Origin: Talinum fruticosum
Taxonomy: Eukaryota > Streptophyta > Magnoliopsida > Caryophyllales > Talinaceae
Length of the DNA: 64,000 nt
Assembly: GCA_021018815.1 (NCBI GenBank)
Contig: JAITYX010000003.1
Span: 1,736,001 to 1,800,000 of the forward strand
Direction of reading: 5' to 3'
The notes under the pieces were generated by a model. That model searched no databases, was not told the DNA's origin, and worked only from the letters and a program-made list of their open reading frames with translations. Of this stretch, positions 1-11,779 are shown one piece after another (within the stretch, counting starts at the first letter, position 1; the number at the start of each line of letters is the position of its first letter). Both the position numbers and the translations under genes were made by a program.

Positions 1-329
1 CCAATCCAGTGAAGCGTACGTGGGCCCTCCTTGATGCACATGACGATAATGCATGGCGCACAACATCTCCTCATTCCTCCTCATTGCCTCGGATTATCGC
101 CGACGCTCCTCATATTGATACATGTGCCCCCAAAGATCCCCGATATTACTCTCAACAAACTGGTAACAATCTTGCACCCCTCTCAAAGTTTCCCCGAATG
201 CAATATCATCGGAGCAGAGTGAAGCAATTTTCAGTTTCATGTCGGCCAAGGCTTAAACCATTGAATCGTGATATCGTAAAGGAAGGGCTTGAGATGAGCC
301 ACCGGCTTCAAATTATGGGTGCTGCTTGA

Positions 330-1410
330 TTAGCTCATCCTCATTACCATCTCCCTCATCTCCCTCCATGGTGACATTTTCCTCAATAAAATTATCCTCA
401 CTATCCTCAAACTTCCAATTGTTCGGATCGGCTAAAGTGGTGCGGTTTGGGTTGGGTAGTTAAAAATAGGAAGGCCATGGTGATTTAGAAATCACTTGCT
501 CCCTCGTGCTAGCACAAACTTCATCCTAAGAAGTTCTCTCATGTCCAACCTCTCTCCAAAAAGTGGGGCTCTAGTTTTTCCACTTTACTACTCAAATCCA
601 GCCCCAATGCAATAGCCGTAATCAAGCCCCCTACCGCTATCACTTTCTTTGGATGCTTCGTCTAAGTGACCGAGAATGAAGGCCCCTGTATCTACCTTAA
701 TATGCTTCATCGCTGCCCAAAGTAAGAATAACTCGAGGTTCATAGCAACACCTTGGCTATCATGCCTCCCAAATACCGTGTCGGCCATTAGACGTTGGAG
801 GTAGCGAAAGGTTATGTTGCAAATATGGGTGACTTTGGCTTGCATAGACTCAAAAGGAACCCGAAGGCCTATTCCATCTCTATCAAAATGAATTTTCCGC
901 CTACTACAAGTGATGTTATACCACACATCTCGGGGGAAAAGTATCCTCTAAGCATGAAATACCCCGGCGTTAGACGCAGTATGTGGTTAAATTGCACCAA
1001 ATTCAAATTATAATCCTGGTTAAATAGGCAGAAAAAAATGAACACTCAGCTCCCGTTACACTCTCCTTCCAAGTCTACTTTCAAAGAGCTCAGGAACTCA
1101 ACAATCAACTAATCAAAAACAACACATTTAGGCTCCATAAAATCTAGCCAACCCAAATTACTTAACAAGCAATGCATATCATCCCAAAGTCCTAAACCCA
1201 TAAGGGTCTCTTGGTCTAAGTAACGAGGCTCACACACCAATCTAGTAACAAGCGTATAAAATTTAGCCTTTTGTTCTCTATGAACACATTTTATAGATCG
1301 AGCACTAGAAGAAAGAACAATAGGCTAGGCTTGAGCTTTACCTGGGTTTGCCTCAGGATTTGGAGCCTCTTGGGTTGGCCTAGCTCTCTTAGGTTTTGGA
1401 GGCATGGTGA
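330..1410 (-). pseudogene. Athila post-pol ORF relic (plant transposon-associated domain, 'env-like' position)
   Basis: Reading leftward from a start near 1407 (MPPKPKRARPTQEAPNP) the sequence encodes phrases typical of the ORF that follows pol in Athila elements: YLDQETLMGLG, an FNQDYNLNLVQFN segment, and on another frame ADTVFGRHDSQG followed by VDTGAFILGHL. The reading frame is broken by several stops and at least two frameshifts. I place it in the family annotated as ATHILA ORF-1 or putative plant transposon protein; this comes from memory of the family. Its role in the element is not established. It is not a host gene. Confidence 0.6.
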
Positions 1411-1979
1411 AAGACTTGAATCTTTGAATTTCTTTGTCACTTGGCCTCTAAATTGTGAATAACCTTCAAAATGTGTGCAAGAAACCACACAAACAAGTGA
1501 AATACAAAGCTTTCTCTCTCTTCCACCCCTACCTCATTAATGGTGAAATTAGGGTGAGAGGAGGGAGAAAGTGGAGGCCAAATGTGAGAAATTTAGGGCT
1601 TTTTGGATGGAAAGGAGGATTTTGTGAAAGAAATTTGGAGTTTTGGGTGGGATTTATTGGTGGGTGAGTGAAGGAGTTTAGAGAGAGAGAGAGAAGTGGA
1701 GGTTTTTGAGGGTGGGGGTTGAGCAGTGGCACAGCAGAAAACAAAGAAAGAAGAAGAAAAAGGAGGCCGAATTTAAGTTATGCGCAATAGGGGTGGCATG
1801 GTCGTGCCACCTTTCGGTTTCCGAGTCTGAAATCGTGCCTCAAACTGGCACTCTCATGCTAGTCTTGGGCACGCTCAAGCCCTAAACTTTTTGTTTTTAA
1901 TTTTTTTTTGAAAAGGAAAAGAAATAGAATCTAGTAACAAACTCTATTTACACATGTACAAGGGAGAATTCAAACTCAT
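1411..1979. other. Athila spacer between integrase and the post-pol ORF
   Basis: There is no convincing coding sequence. The stretch is purine-rich on the plus strand around 1530-1770 and contains a motif near 1796 (GGCATGGTCGTGCCAC) that recurs in the element's LTR near 19503. The shared motif suggests common or duplicated non-coding sequence in the element, but its function is unknown. Confidence 0.5.
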
Positions 1980-3300
1980 TGGTAGGATGGTTCATGGAGC
2001 CAAAGGCACTCCACGTCGGCCGTCAAAGGTATTTTCAAAAATTCTTTTAAATGCTGGCCATTCACTTTTTGACGGGAACCGGTGATGGGGTCCTGAATTT
2101 CTATAGCCCCATGGAGGAAAACTTAGGTAACAACAAAAGGACCCGTCAACCTAAACTTTAACTTACCTAGGAGAGGTGCAATCTCGAATCATACAAGAGT
2201 ACCTTCATGTTGGGGATAAAGTTTTTTCTCAAAATTTTATGATCATGGATGAACTTTGCCTATTCTTTAGAGGAGGGGCACTCTCATACGCTTCAGCCCT
2301 AATCTCTTCAAGTTCATTGATTTGCTATCTCCTCTCCTCACCAACTAAACCAATGTCGTAGTTGAGAGTTCTAATAGCCCACCAAGCCCGATGCTCAAGC
2401 TCAACCGGAAGGTGACAAGGCCTGTCATAAACCACCCTATAAGGAGACATGCCTAAAGGGGTTTTAAACACAGTCTATAAGCCCAAAGAGCATTGACAAG
2501 CTTGTCGGCCCAATCCTTCCTATTTTTATTGACGAGTCTTTTCAAGTATTTGCTTGATTTGCTAGTTGGAAACCTCAACTTGACCACTTGTTTAAGGTTG
2601 GTAGGAGGTGGCAAGGTGATGGACGATGGAATACTTCTTCAACAAAGCATCAACAGATTTATTATCGAAATGAGTACCTTGGTCACTAATGATAGCGCGG
2701 GGCATGCCATACCGGCAAAGATGTTCTCTCCGAGGAATTTTACAACTACCGTTGCCTTATTGGATCTAGTGGGGATAGCCTCAACCTACTTAGACACATA
2801 ATCCATAGCAAGAAGAATATACTCGTTTCCAAAAGAGATTGGAAATGGTCCTATAAAATCAATGCCCCACATATCAAAGATTTCAACAACAATAATGGGG
2901 TGTAAGGGCATCATGTCTCTCCTAGAAATAATCCCCAACTGTTGACACTTAAGGCAACTCTTACAATATGCATGAGTGTCTTTAAAGAGTGTGGGCCAAT
3001 AAAAACCACATTGGCGAACCTTAGCGGAGGTTTCTTGCCACTAAAATGCCCTCCATATGCTGATTATAACAGAAAGTGCTAACATTTTTCACTTCGAATT
3101 CGGGATACACCTCTTAATAATCTGGTCGGGATAGTACTTAAATAAATAAGGATCATCCCAAATAAAGAATTTGACTCTAGCAAGGAAGGCATCCCGATTA
3201 GTTTTCGTCCACCTATGAGGAATTTCCCTAGTTACCAAGTAATTAACTATGTCTGCATACCAAGGTTCCAAATTCATCCCAAATAATTGCTCATTCGGGA
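1980..3300 (-). pseudogene. Athila integrase, degenerate
   Basis: This is the integrase part of the Athila pol. From right to left it shows an N-terminal region ending near 3089 (PWYADIVNYLVTREIP), the catalytic core with the first aspartate in DMWGIDFIGPFP near 2860, and the C-terminal segment GAIEIQDPITGSRQKVNG near 2040-2110. The conserved SKWVEA phrase reads SK-stop-VEA at 2786-2788, consistent with a TGG to TAG change. A further stop lies in the C-terminal segment (FVVT-stop-VFLHG). Integrase would insert element cDNA into the genome; this copy cannot. Confidence 0.8.
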
Positions 3301-3304
3301 AGCA

Positions 3305-4237
3305 TTAAAAAATGGGTGGGTCATTCACATTGTCACACACAATTCTAGATAAGTGGTCTGCCATAGGATTGTCGAACCCCTTTTTATCCTTAATCTCATA
3401 ATCAAATTCTTGGAGAAGTAAGACCCATCTAGCAAGCCTAGGTTTGGTATCTTTCTTCCCAAGGAGGTAAGTCAAAGCAGTACGGTCGGTGTGGACAATC
3501 ACATGAAACCTAAGAAGATAAGGTCTAAACTTTTCAAATCCAAACACCATCGCTAAGAATTCTTTCTCGATGACGAGTGTAATTCAATTGGGCATCATTT
3601 ATAGTATGACTAGCATAGTGAATGACATGAGACTTTTTCTCCATCCTTTGGCCCAAAACAATTCCAACAGCATAGTCGGAGGCATCACACATAAGCTCAA
3701 AGGGGATCCTCCACACGAGAGGGTGGAGAATAGGGGCGATGGTCAAGGCGGTCTTTAACTTCATGAATGCCTCTTCACACTCCTTAGAGAAGTGGAACGG
3801 TACATCTTTGGCCAAGAGAGAAGATAAGGGCTTAGTAATTTTACTAAAATCCTTAATGAATCTCCTACAAAACCCGACATGCCCTAGAAATGAACAAACA
3901 CCTTTCACAATAGTGGGAGGAGGGAGATTAGCAATCAAATTAGTCTTAGCTTTATCCACTTCAATTCCATGTTGAGAAATAGTATGCCCTAGGACAATCC
4001 CTTTTGCACCATGAAATGACATTTCTACTAATTTAAAATCAAATTCTTTTCTTTACATCTTACTAAGACCCTAATCAAGTTGGTCAAACAATCATCAAAT
4101 GACGCACCAAACACGGAAAAGTCATCTATAAAAATTTTCATACATTGTTCAACCATATCAAAAAGATAGACATCATACATCTTTGAAAAGTAGCCGGGTC
4201 ATTGCATAAGCCAAATGGCATTCTCCTAAATGCATAA
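3305..4237 (-). pseudogene. Athila reverse transcriptase (C-terminal part) and RNase H
   Basis: The right-hand part encodes the reverse transcriptase palm with the catalytic box FIDDFSVFG at about 4103-4135 (IDD at 4121-4129), then the thumb and connection (FLGHVGFCRRFIKDFSKITKPL). The RNase H domain follows ([40 protein letters not shown]). Frames change near 3540 and 4030, so it is not intact. At 4237 the sequence stops at the Copia insertion and resumes at 15257. Matching protein sequence on either side of the insertion (CPFGTY on the right, AFRRMPFGLCN on the left) shows one gene was split. Confidence 0.85.
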
Positions 4238-5846
4238 TGAAGGTTTGATCGGGGAGAGATTGAATCACCCTAGAAGGGGGTGAATAGGGTGGTGGAAGAT
4301 GTTTCTTACAATCAAACAGTTTTTATCAAGGCACGGACAGAGGCGGATTCTAAGTCCGAAATGGGGTCAGAAAAGTATGTACTTAGAATTGCAGCAAAGA
4401 GTAAAGAAACAGATAAAACCGAAACTTTGAATCTGTCCGAGTCTAGATTGTACTCGAAAGTGAAGATGCGGAAAGTACGTGGAAACCCTCCTGGGGCGAG
4501 AAAACCACGAACCGTGCTAATCCAAGCATGAAGTCAAATCCACTATTTTGAGTCCACAAAATACCGTAGATCGATCGAACCCGAGTTGCTCCCTTATACA
4601 ACTCTTTACAAGTTTTTCCTAAACTCGAAATTCCCTTATCTCGATCTAGTACTTCCTAACCGAGATAACCCTTACAGCTAGGGACAACCGAGCTGAGTTA
4701 ACCCTTACAGCTCAGTCAAGGGACCTTACTTACGAGTAAGAAAGAGAGTGTTTGTAACTAAGTACAAGACCTTACAACTCATAATATAATGAATTACAAA
4801 GTGGGAGTTGTAAGTAGAAGATTGAGAATAAATACAACAACTTTGCTCAAGTATATGTATTAACAATAGGTTCGGCCATCTTCAAGTCTTGAGAGTTGGT
4901 TTCTATTTATAGATGACCAACCAAGCATAGCCGTTGAGTCCATCTTCCGACCGAGAGTCCTTTGTGACCGTTGTTAAGGACTTTCCGAGTCACTCGGAAA
5001 GTATCCGTTGAGATATGAACGTTGGACAACGGTTCTTAACTCCTTTGGAAGTCCCAAAACCACTGGCGATGTCTTGAAAGATACGGTGGAAACTACCGTT
5101 AAGCTTGGCGTTTTAGTTTTCCAGATCTGGAAACAGACAGCCTTGACACAATCTTTTGGGGCTAGGTCGGAGAATGGGAAAAGCCATGTCTCGCTGGTCA
5201 TTTGACGTTTTGAAGCTCAGGTTACTTTTGTATATCAAAAAGTATATCCTCGTTTGAATAACCTACAAAAGAAAATCAAATTGGTTCTCAAAGTATAAAA
5301 TACTTTGGTCCACGATTAGACACGAGATAATAATATAATTAAGATAATTAAATGACTAATTATCCGAGTCGAGAAAAGGAATGGAATTTTCCGAGTCTAA
5401 TATCCATGAAACTCAAAATTCCATCTAAATTAGTCTAAGCGAGAATCAAGTTATACAACGAATATCGAGTGAAACAAACTTGATCTTGACTAAGCATGGT
5501 TCGGACTAGAAGCACTGACTATAACGGAATAGAACCCGTAATATAAAGTCGGACCTGAGTGCGGTCATGCGAATACTAGTCAATTGAACATGCGATAATT
5601 CTAAGTGATGAGAGACTCGGAACTGGGTATGCAATATTAAGTTCGGATATGCTTTACGAGTCTCACAGAGATAAGTAAGAATACATGAATTAAATGCTAT
5701 ATCACTTAGAGGAAATACTATATCACTCGGAAAAGTTTCTAAGGTACGAGAGAATGTCTTGGAATCAAAACTCTATAAGTGAGAAAGCCTTATACCTAAT
5801 TCCTTTGGTAGAACTCGAAATGTGCGGAGTAGAGTATGAGTCTTCA
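4238..5846 (-). repeat. Copia 3' LTR
   Basis: It aligns along its full length with 13641-15251. On the minus strand it starts TGAAGA and ends with CTTCA. A TATAAATAG box is present on the minus strand at 4903-4911. Differences from the partner LTR cluster at CpG sites. Confidence 0.93.
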
Positions 5847-5862
5847 ATCTCCCCTTTTGATG
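5847..5862 (-). promoter_or_regulatory. Copia polypurine tract
   Basis: Immediately inside the 3' LTR the minus strand reads AAAAGGGGAGAT, the expected plus-strand DNA primer for reverse transcription. Its place against the LTR boundary supports the boundary at 5846. Confidence 0.8.
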
Positions 5863-5999
5863 AAAGGCATTCCATACTTAGACAGAAACTTTGTTAGTGA
5901 TATAGATGCTGTTTTTGTATACTTGCGTAGAAAATAAGACAAGTAAAACAAGCTTAAAGTATTATATCATAAAGAATATATACTTAGCAATGAAATAAT

Positions 6000-7930
6000 G
6001 CTAACTCGAAATGGTTACAATGAACAATAAACGCAGAGAAATTTGAAGAGAATGCATTAATTCATTGAAGTTAAAGAAAGTACACACAGAGACGAGGGAT
6101 GGAGAAACTCCCCTAAACAAGACAACAAATTTTTTACCTATATTCTCCCCCTTGCATTTCAGCAAAAACAAAAAAGATGGGAAGAATACAGACAAGTAGT
6201 ACATATTTGATGTCCGGACAAAAAGATAATTAAAAGAAAATAGAATTTCGTAAAGAAGAAGAATCTGCAAGCTGTGGAATTGTGACACGAGTGCATGGTG
6301 TCTGCCTAAGAAGGAGAGGGGGTTGTCCGAGTGGAAGAGGAAGGGCGAGAGGTACGCCGGCGCTGGTAGGATCTTAACGATGTGCTTGAGCGTGGCGAAG
6401 GGAGGACGAGGATCGGTGTCAAGGGCTCGGCTCCGAGTGGTGACCCGGAACAAGAGGATCTAGAGGTTCCTCCTCGTGGACCTTGGTAGCTGGAGGGGTT
6501 TGCTCGGTCCGACCCGCTGCAGCTTGGCCTTTAGCAAGGTCTTCGACTCACCCGGCATCGCTGTCCGAGCCGAGTACTTCTAGTCAAGCTTGCCTCAGCT
6601 GGCCCTCCTTCTTCTTCTTTTGTTCCACCCCTTGTCCAGTAGGAGCTGCCTCGGTAGGAGCCGCCTCGGCCACGAGCTCCTCGGCTTCGTTTCTTCCTGG
6701 TTTTCTTCTCCATCCTCCCCGCTATCTCGAGGAGGAGGTCTTGGCCGGGCTCGAGGACGCTTCGAGATGCGTCCGAGTCACCATGGTCCTGAGCTACCTT
6801 GGACCTTCTCTCCTGGAGGAGCTCGATCGGTTCCTTCTGCTCCTTCACCGCAGCCTTCATCTCAAGGAGCACTGTTTGCTTGCTCTCGGATCCGAGATTG
6901 GGCTGTTTTTGGTTGATGGCCATAGACCGATAGACAGTCTTAAATGACCGGAGCGAGTCCCTAAATTCGAGAGGACATAGAGTTGATTTTGTCCAAGAAA
7001 GCGGAGGACAAAATGGAGGAGAGAGATTTAGAGACACCTGAGGTGGAGGCACCACCAGGTGGGGCAGGAGAGAGAGAGGGGCTTCTTTCCGAGTCCGAGG
7101 CGAAGAAGGTGGCCTCAGCTCCGAGCTGTGTACCCGGATACCAGGTTGAGTTTCCTGGTACCCGTACCCTCGAAGTTCCTTTTTACCGACAACAACGGCA
7201 ACCTCGAAACAACATTTGGATCCGAGGGGAGAGGAACCTTGAATTGTTTAAATACAAGGGTGAGAAGAGCACCGAAGGGAAGAGGGGTGTTCTTCTTATT
7301 TTGGAGTTGAGATGGCACAGCTGCCATCCGCTCAATGATGGAAGGGAAGAGGTCTACTTCGTATCCCTCAAGAATGTCAAAAAGAGATTTTAAATGTTTT
7401 GAGTTGGGGTTCTCCTTGGTGGAATGCCGATAGAAAAAGGTTCTCATTAGCGGGAAGCACGGAAGATGTGCTTCGACTTGAGCTGAGTCACCGAAAAATT
7501 TTCCGTGACTCGGGGAACTCTTTTGCGTATTTTTCAAAGAAGTCGTCAGCGACTTCAGTGAAAGGAATGGGGTTGCTTGTTCAAGAAAGAAGAGGAGACC
7601 TTGAACAAGCGGTGGAGGAGAGAGGTGTTGATACGAATGGTAACGTTCGAACTCTGGAGGTTAGGACACCTTCGTAGCTAGTGAGGTGAGTGTAAAACTC
7701 CGAGACGAGTTCGGGATAAATGAACTCGCTAAAACAAAGAAAATTATAAACACCGATGGTTTGGATGTGAGGCAACCACGAGAATTTTGTGGTTGGAAAG
7801 AACTTGTCGTCCAGCGTAAGATGCTTCGGGTGACAACGAGTTTAGAAGATGATGAGCCTTCTTGGCTTTTTGTACGTGGCTTCTTAGAGGAAAAGCCAAG
7901 AAAGTCGGGATGATTACCTCTCTTAGGCAT
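6000..7930 (-). pseudogene. Copia post-pol ORF relic with plant transposon-associated domain and coiled-coil-like tail
   Basis: From a start at 7930 (MPKRGNHPDFLGFSSKKPR), with frameshifts, the minus strand encodes FIYPELVSEFYTHL and VLTSRVRTLPF near 7600-7750. It continues with LLTLVFKQFKVPLPSDP near 7190-7260, and ends in a charged segment (LLEMKAAVKEQKEPIELLQ) near 6830-6900. The order and wording resemble the putative plant transposon protein domain found in extra ORFs of some retroelements. SIRE-type Copia elements often carry such an ORF after pol, sometimes called env-like. No signal peptide or membrane segment is evident. The function is unknown and the copy is broken. Confidence 0.55.
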
Positions 7931-8585
7931 TTTGAAGAAGAAAAAGAGAAGTGAAAACTCGAGAGAGAGTAGAAGAAAGTAGGTCGACGAGAGTGAAAGA
8001 AAAAGAGTAGAAGAAAGAGTTGAGAGCAGTCAAGCTTACTTGAGATGAGCTTCACGTCGCTTGAAAATGTCCAGAGATCACTTGTAGATGTAGAGAGCTT
8101 GCACGAGAAGTTTTGCTTTCGAGAGAAAGAGAAAATGAAATGTAAAGTAGCGAGACGAAGGTGAATAAGCGTTATTTATAGAAAAATAATCGTCCTTCAA
8201 CGCAACGCTGTTTGTATCCGTTCGACTCAGCTCTATCATCGGTCACCTCGGACCGGTGTGACGGTTCTCTTCTCAACGGTTAAAATTCTAGCGGTTTGAC
8301 TTCCAACGGCTAGAAGTCTAATCACGGCGAGCGAGAGAGAGAAAAGATTTTGAAAATAAATTCGGAAATTCTCCACTCATCTAGAGATAATTCCGGAGAT
8401 TTGATGTCCACTTTTCTCAACGACCGAGTTTGACTCGGATAAGTTTTCCGAGTGACTCGAAACAAGAAATAAATAATAACTATCCGCTCAGTATCACGAA
8501 ATCAACTCGAACAAATGGTTGTTAAAGATTTGAAAGCACATAACACTTAATCATGCAATGAGATTATCACAAAGAAGGCACATAA
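7931..8585. other. Copia spacer between pol and post-pol ORF
   Basis: No coding sequence is recognisable. The stretch includes short purine-rich runs near 7940-8020 and scattered ACTCGG/CCGAGT motifs like those in the rest of the element. Confidence 0.5.
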
Positions 8586-11500
8586 TTATGCATTTAGCAT
8601 TCCAAGCTCATTCCTAATAAAACAGAACTGGTCTTCACCAAGAGGCTTAGTAAAGATATCAGCTAATTGAAGATTAGTAGGAATGAATTCAAGTTCGATA
8701 TCACCTTTCTCGGAATGGTCTCTCAAGAAATGATACCGACCTCAATGTGTTTTGTTTTTAGTGCTCGAATCGGATTTTTGGTGATGCTGATTGCACTTTG
8801 ATTATCACACTTGATTGGAACCGATTTGAAAGAAAGTCCCGGATCTCTCAAGTGTTGCTTGATCCACGGAATCTGTGCACAGAGCATGCTCCAGCTGTAA
8901 TATACTCAGCTTCAGCAGTTGATAGAGCTACTGAGTTTTGCTTCTTTGAGTGCCAAGATATTAAGGATTGACCCGAAATTGGCACGCTCCTGAAGTGCTC
9001 TTTCTATCAACTTTGTATCCAGCGTAATCCGCATCCGAGTATCCAATGAGAGTTAGTTCCGAGTCTCTTGAGTAACATAGACCTAAGTTCCGAGTCCCTG
9101 CAAGATATCTCGAATATTCTCTTCACCGCAGTGAGATGTGATTCTTTTGGATTAACTTGGAATCTTGCACATAAGCATGCACTGAACATTATATCTCGGC
9201 GAGCTGGAAGTAAGTTATAGCAAAGATCCAATCATACCTCGATAGAGTTTCGATCTATTGCTTTACCTTTCTCGTCCGAGTCGAGTTTTATACTGTTGCT
9301 CATGGGTGTAGATGCGTGCTTTGCATCTTGGAGTTTGTATTTCTTCAGCAGCTCCTTGGTATACTTTGATTGATGGACATAGATTCCATCTTTTTCTTGT
9401 TTGATTTGTAGACCAAGGAAGAAATTAAGTTCTCCCATCATACTCATTTGAAATTCCCGACTCATCAATTCAGAAAATTCTCGGCACGGAATTTCATTAG
9501 TTGCTCCAAAAATTATGTCATCAACATAGATCCGAACAATAAGGAAATCTTTCCCCTTGGTTTTTATAAAGAGAGTCTTGTCGATCTAACCTCTTATAAA
9601 ATCATTTTGAACCAAGAAAGTGCTCGGTCTTTCATACCAAGCTCGGGAGCTTATTTAAGACCATAAAAAGCTTTTTGAAGTCCGAAAACATGATTTGGAA
9701 ATTCTGAGTTTTCAAAACCAGGAGGTTGCTCGACATAGACTTCTTCTTCAATAAAACCATTGAGAAATGCACACTTAACATCCATTTGATATAATTTGAT
9801 ACTCATGCTGGATGCAAATGCCAACAATATTCTAATGGCTTCTATTCCGACAACAGGTGCAAAGGTTTCCCCACAATCAATCCCTTCTTCTTCATTGTAT
9901 CCTTGAGCCACAAGTCTAGCCTTGTTTCGACTACCAACCCACCTTCATCCAGTTTGTTCTTGAAAACCCATTTGGTTCCTATGACTCGGGTGGTCGGAAG
10001 GTCGTTTGGTCGAGTCCGGACTTGGTTTCTTTCGAATTGATTGAGTTCCTTTTGCATGGCCTCTACCCATTCAGGTTCATTTAGGGCCTCTAGTGCATTT
10101 CTGGGTTCAGTTAATGAAATGAATGCAGTGAATGCACATAGATTATGAAGAGAGGAACGAGTTCTTACCCCACTGTTGATATCGGATAATATGTTTTCTA
10201 GTGGGTGACTAGAAGCATACTTGAAAGCTCTACCTGTTCTCCGATTCACCAAATTTGTAGGCTAAACCGCTTGATCTTCGAAGCTTGGTCCGAGTGATCG
10301 GTTTGTTCTTCAACATTCCGAGCGGGCTCTTGAATTGTCTCATTCCGAGTCACTTCGTTCGAGTGACTTCATTCCGAGCTGGTTGAGTTTGAATCTTGGC
10401 ACATCCATGTTCATCACTATCATCCTCTCTGCTAAGCTTCGGATCCGAGTATGAAGACTCACTTGGTTTTTCCTGTTCAAGCTCATCAAACACAATGTGG
10501 ATGCTTTCTTCCACTTTGTTAGTTCTCTTATTGAAAATGCGATAAGCTTGACTATGAGAGGAATAACCCGGAAAGATACTTTCATCTGACCGAGCATCAA
10601 ACTTGGTCAAGTGATCCTTACCATTGTTGTGAACAAAACACTTACCTCCAAATGGTTTGAAATAGGAAATATTTGGTTTCTTCCCTTTGTAGAGCTCATA
10701 AGGTGTTTTCTTCGAATTGGTCCGATGAGGCATCTATTCAGAGTGTAGTTGGTCTGTGTTGATCGCCTCAGCCCAAAAATAGTAAGGTAAGTTGTGCTCA
10801 ATCATCATTGTCCTTGCTATTTGTTCAAGAGTTCTGTTCTTTCTCTCCACTACTCCATTTTGTTGAGGAGTTTGGGGCGCTGAGAAGTTGTGAGAGATTC
10901 CATTCTTATCACAAAACTCGAAAATTCCGAGTAGTCGAATTCCCTTCCATGGTCGGTTCGAATTGTCCGGATCCGAGTCCGAGACTCAACTTGGATTTTC
11001 TACGAGCTTGCTGAACTCTTTGAATGCTTCATTTTTACGCTTAAGAAAACACACCCGAGTAAATCTTGAATAATCATCAATAATAACAAGTATATATGAT
11101 TTACCTCCGAGGCTCTTAACGAGGATTTCACCACATAAATCCATATGCAGCAATTCGAGCACTTTGGATGTGGAAACCGTCTTCGAGGATTTGAATGATG
11201 ATCCGACTTGTTTCCCTCTTGTGCATGCTTCACAAACTTTATCTTTCTCAAAAGCGCAATTAGGTAAACCTCTAACCAGACCATGAGATGCCAATTTCTT
11301 GATAGTATGCATACTAATATGGCCTAATCTATGATGCCATGTCCATGAGTCATCAAGAAAGGATGCTTTTAGACATGATAAGTTCCGACTCGGGGTCGAA
11401 AAAGGAATAGTATAAGTGTTACCCGATCTTTTACCCGAGAGTTTGATCTCCTTGGTGGTAACATCGAAATGTAACAGTTGGTCCGAGTGAATCTTACCTC

Positions 11501-11760
11501 TTGACCTTTATCACATAATTGGGAGATGCTTGAGCAAATTATACTTTAATCCTTTGACAAGGTGGATTGGGCTAACCAGATTGCTTCCCTTTCCAATCTT
11601 GCCTATCCCAATTATCCTGCCTTTGCTGTCATCTCCAAAAGTGACTTTTCCTCCTTTATGCTCTTCTAACTCGGAAAAGAGTCCTGAGTCTCCTCACATG
11701 TGGCGTGAGCATCCATTGTCCAGTACCGGTGTCCTTTAACTCTTTTCGAGTACCCTGCAA
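8586..11760 (-). pseudogene. Copia pol: protease, integrase, reverse transcriptase, RNase H, degenerate
   Basis: The minus strand encodes, from right to left, an aspartic protease (LDNGCSRHM near 11680-11735), the gag-pre-integrase segment (KVCEACTRGKQVG, 11210-11250) and integrase core (LLHMDLCGE; VIIDDYSRFT). The integrase C-terminus follows (NKKTPYELYKGKKPN, 10660-10720). Reverse transcriptase comes next (QMDVKCAFLNGFIEEEVYV; catalytic YVDD at 9517-9528; ELNFFLGLQIKQ), then RNase H ending ADIFTKPL, with the pol stop at 8586-8588. At least six frame changes or stops break it, so it cannot make a functional polyprotein. Confidence 0.88.
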
Positions 11761-11779
11761 AACAGAGACAATCTAACCC

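Noticed and set aside
9..329. 106-codon plus-strand ORF at the window start
   Set aside because: It runs opposite to the Athila post-pol ORF in a retrotransposon and shows no recognisable domain.
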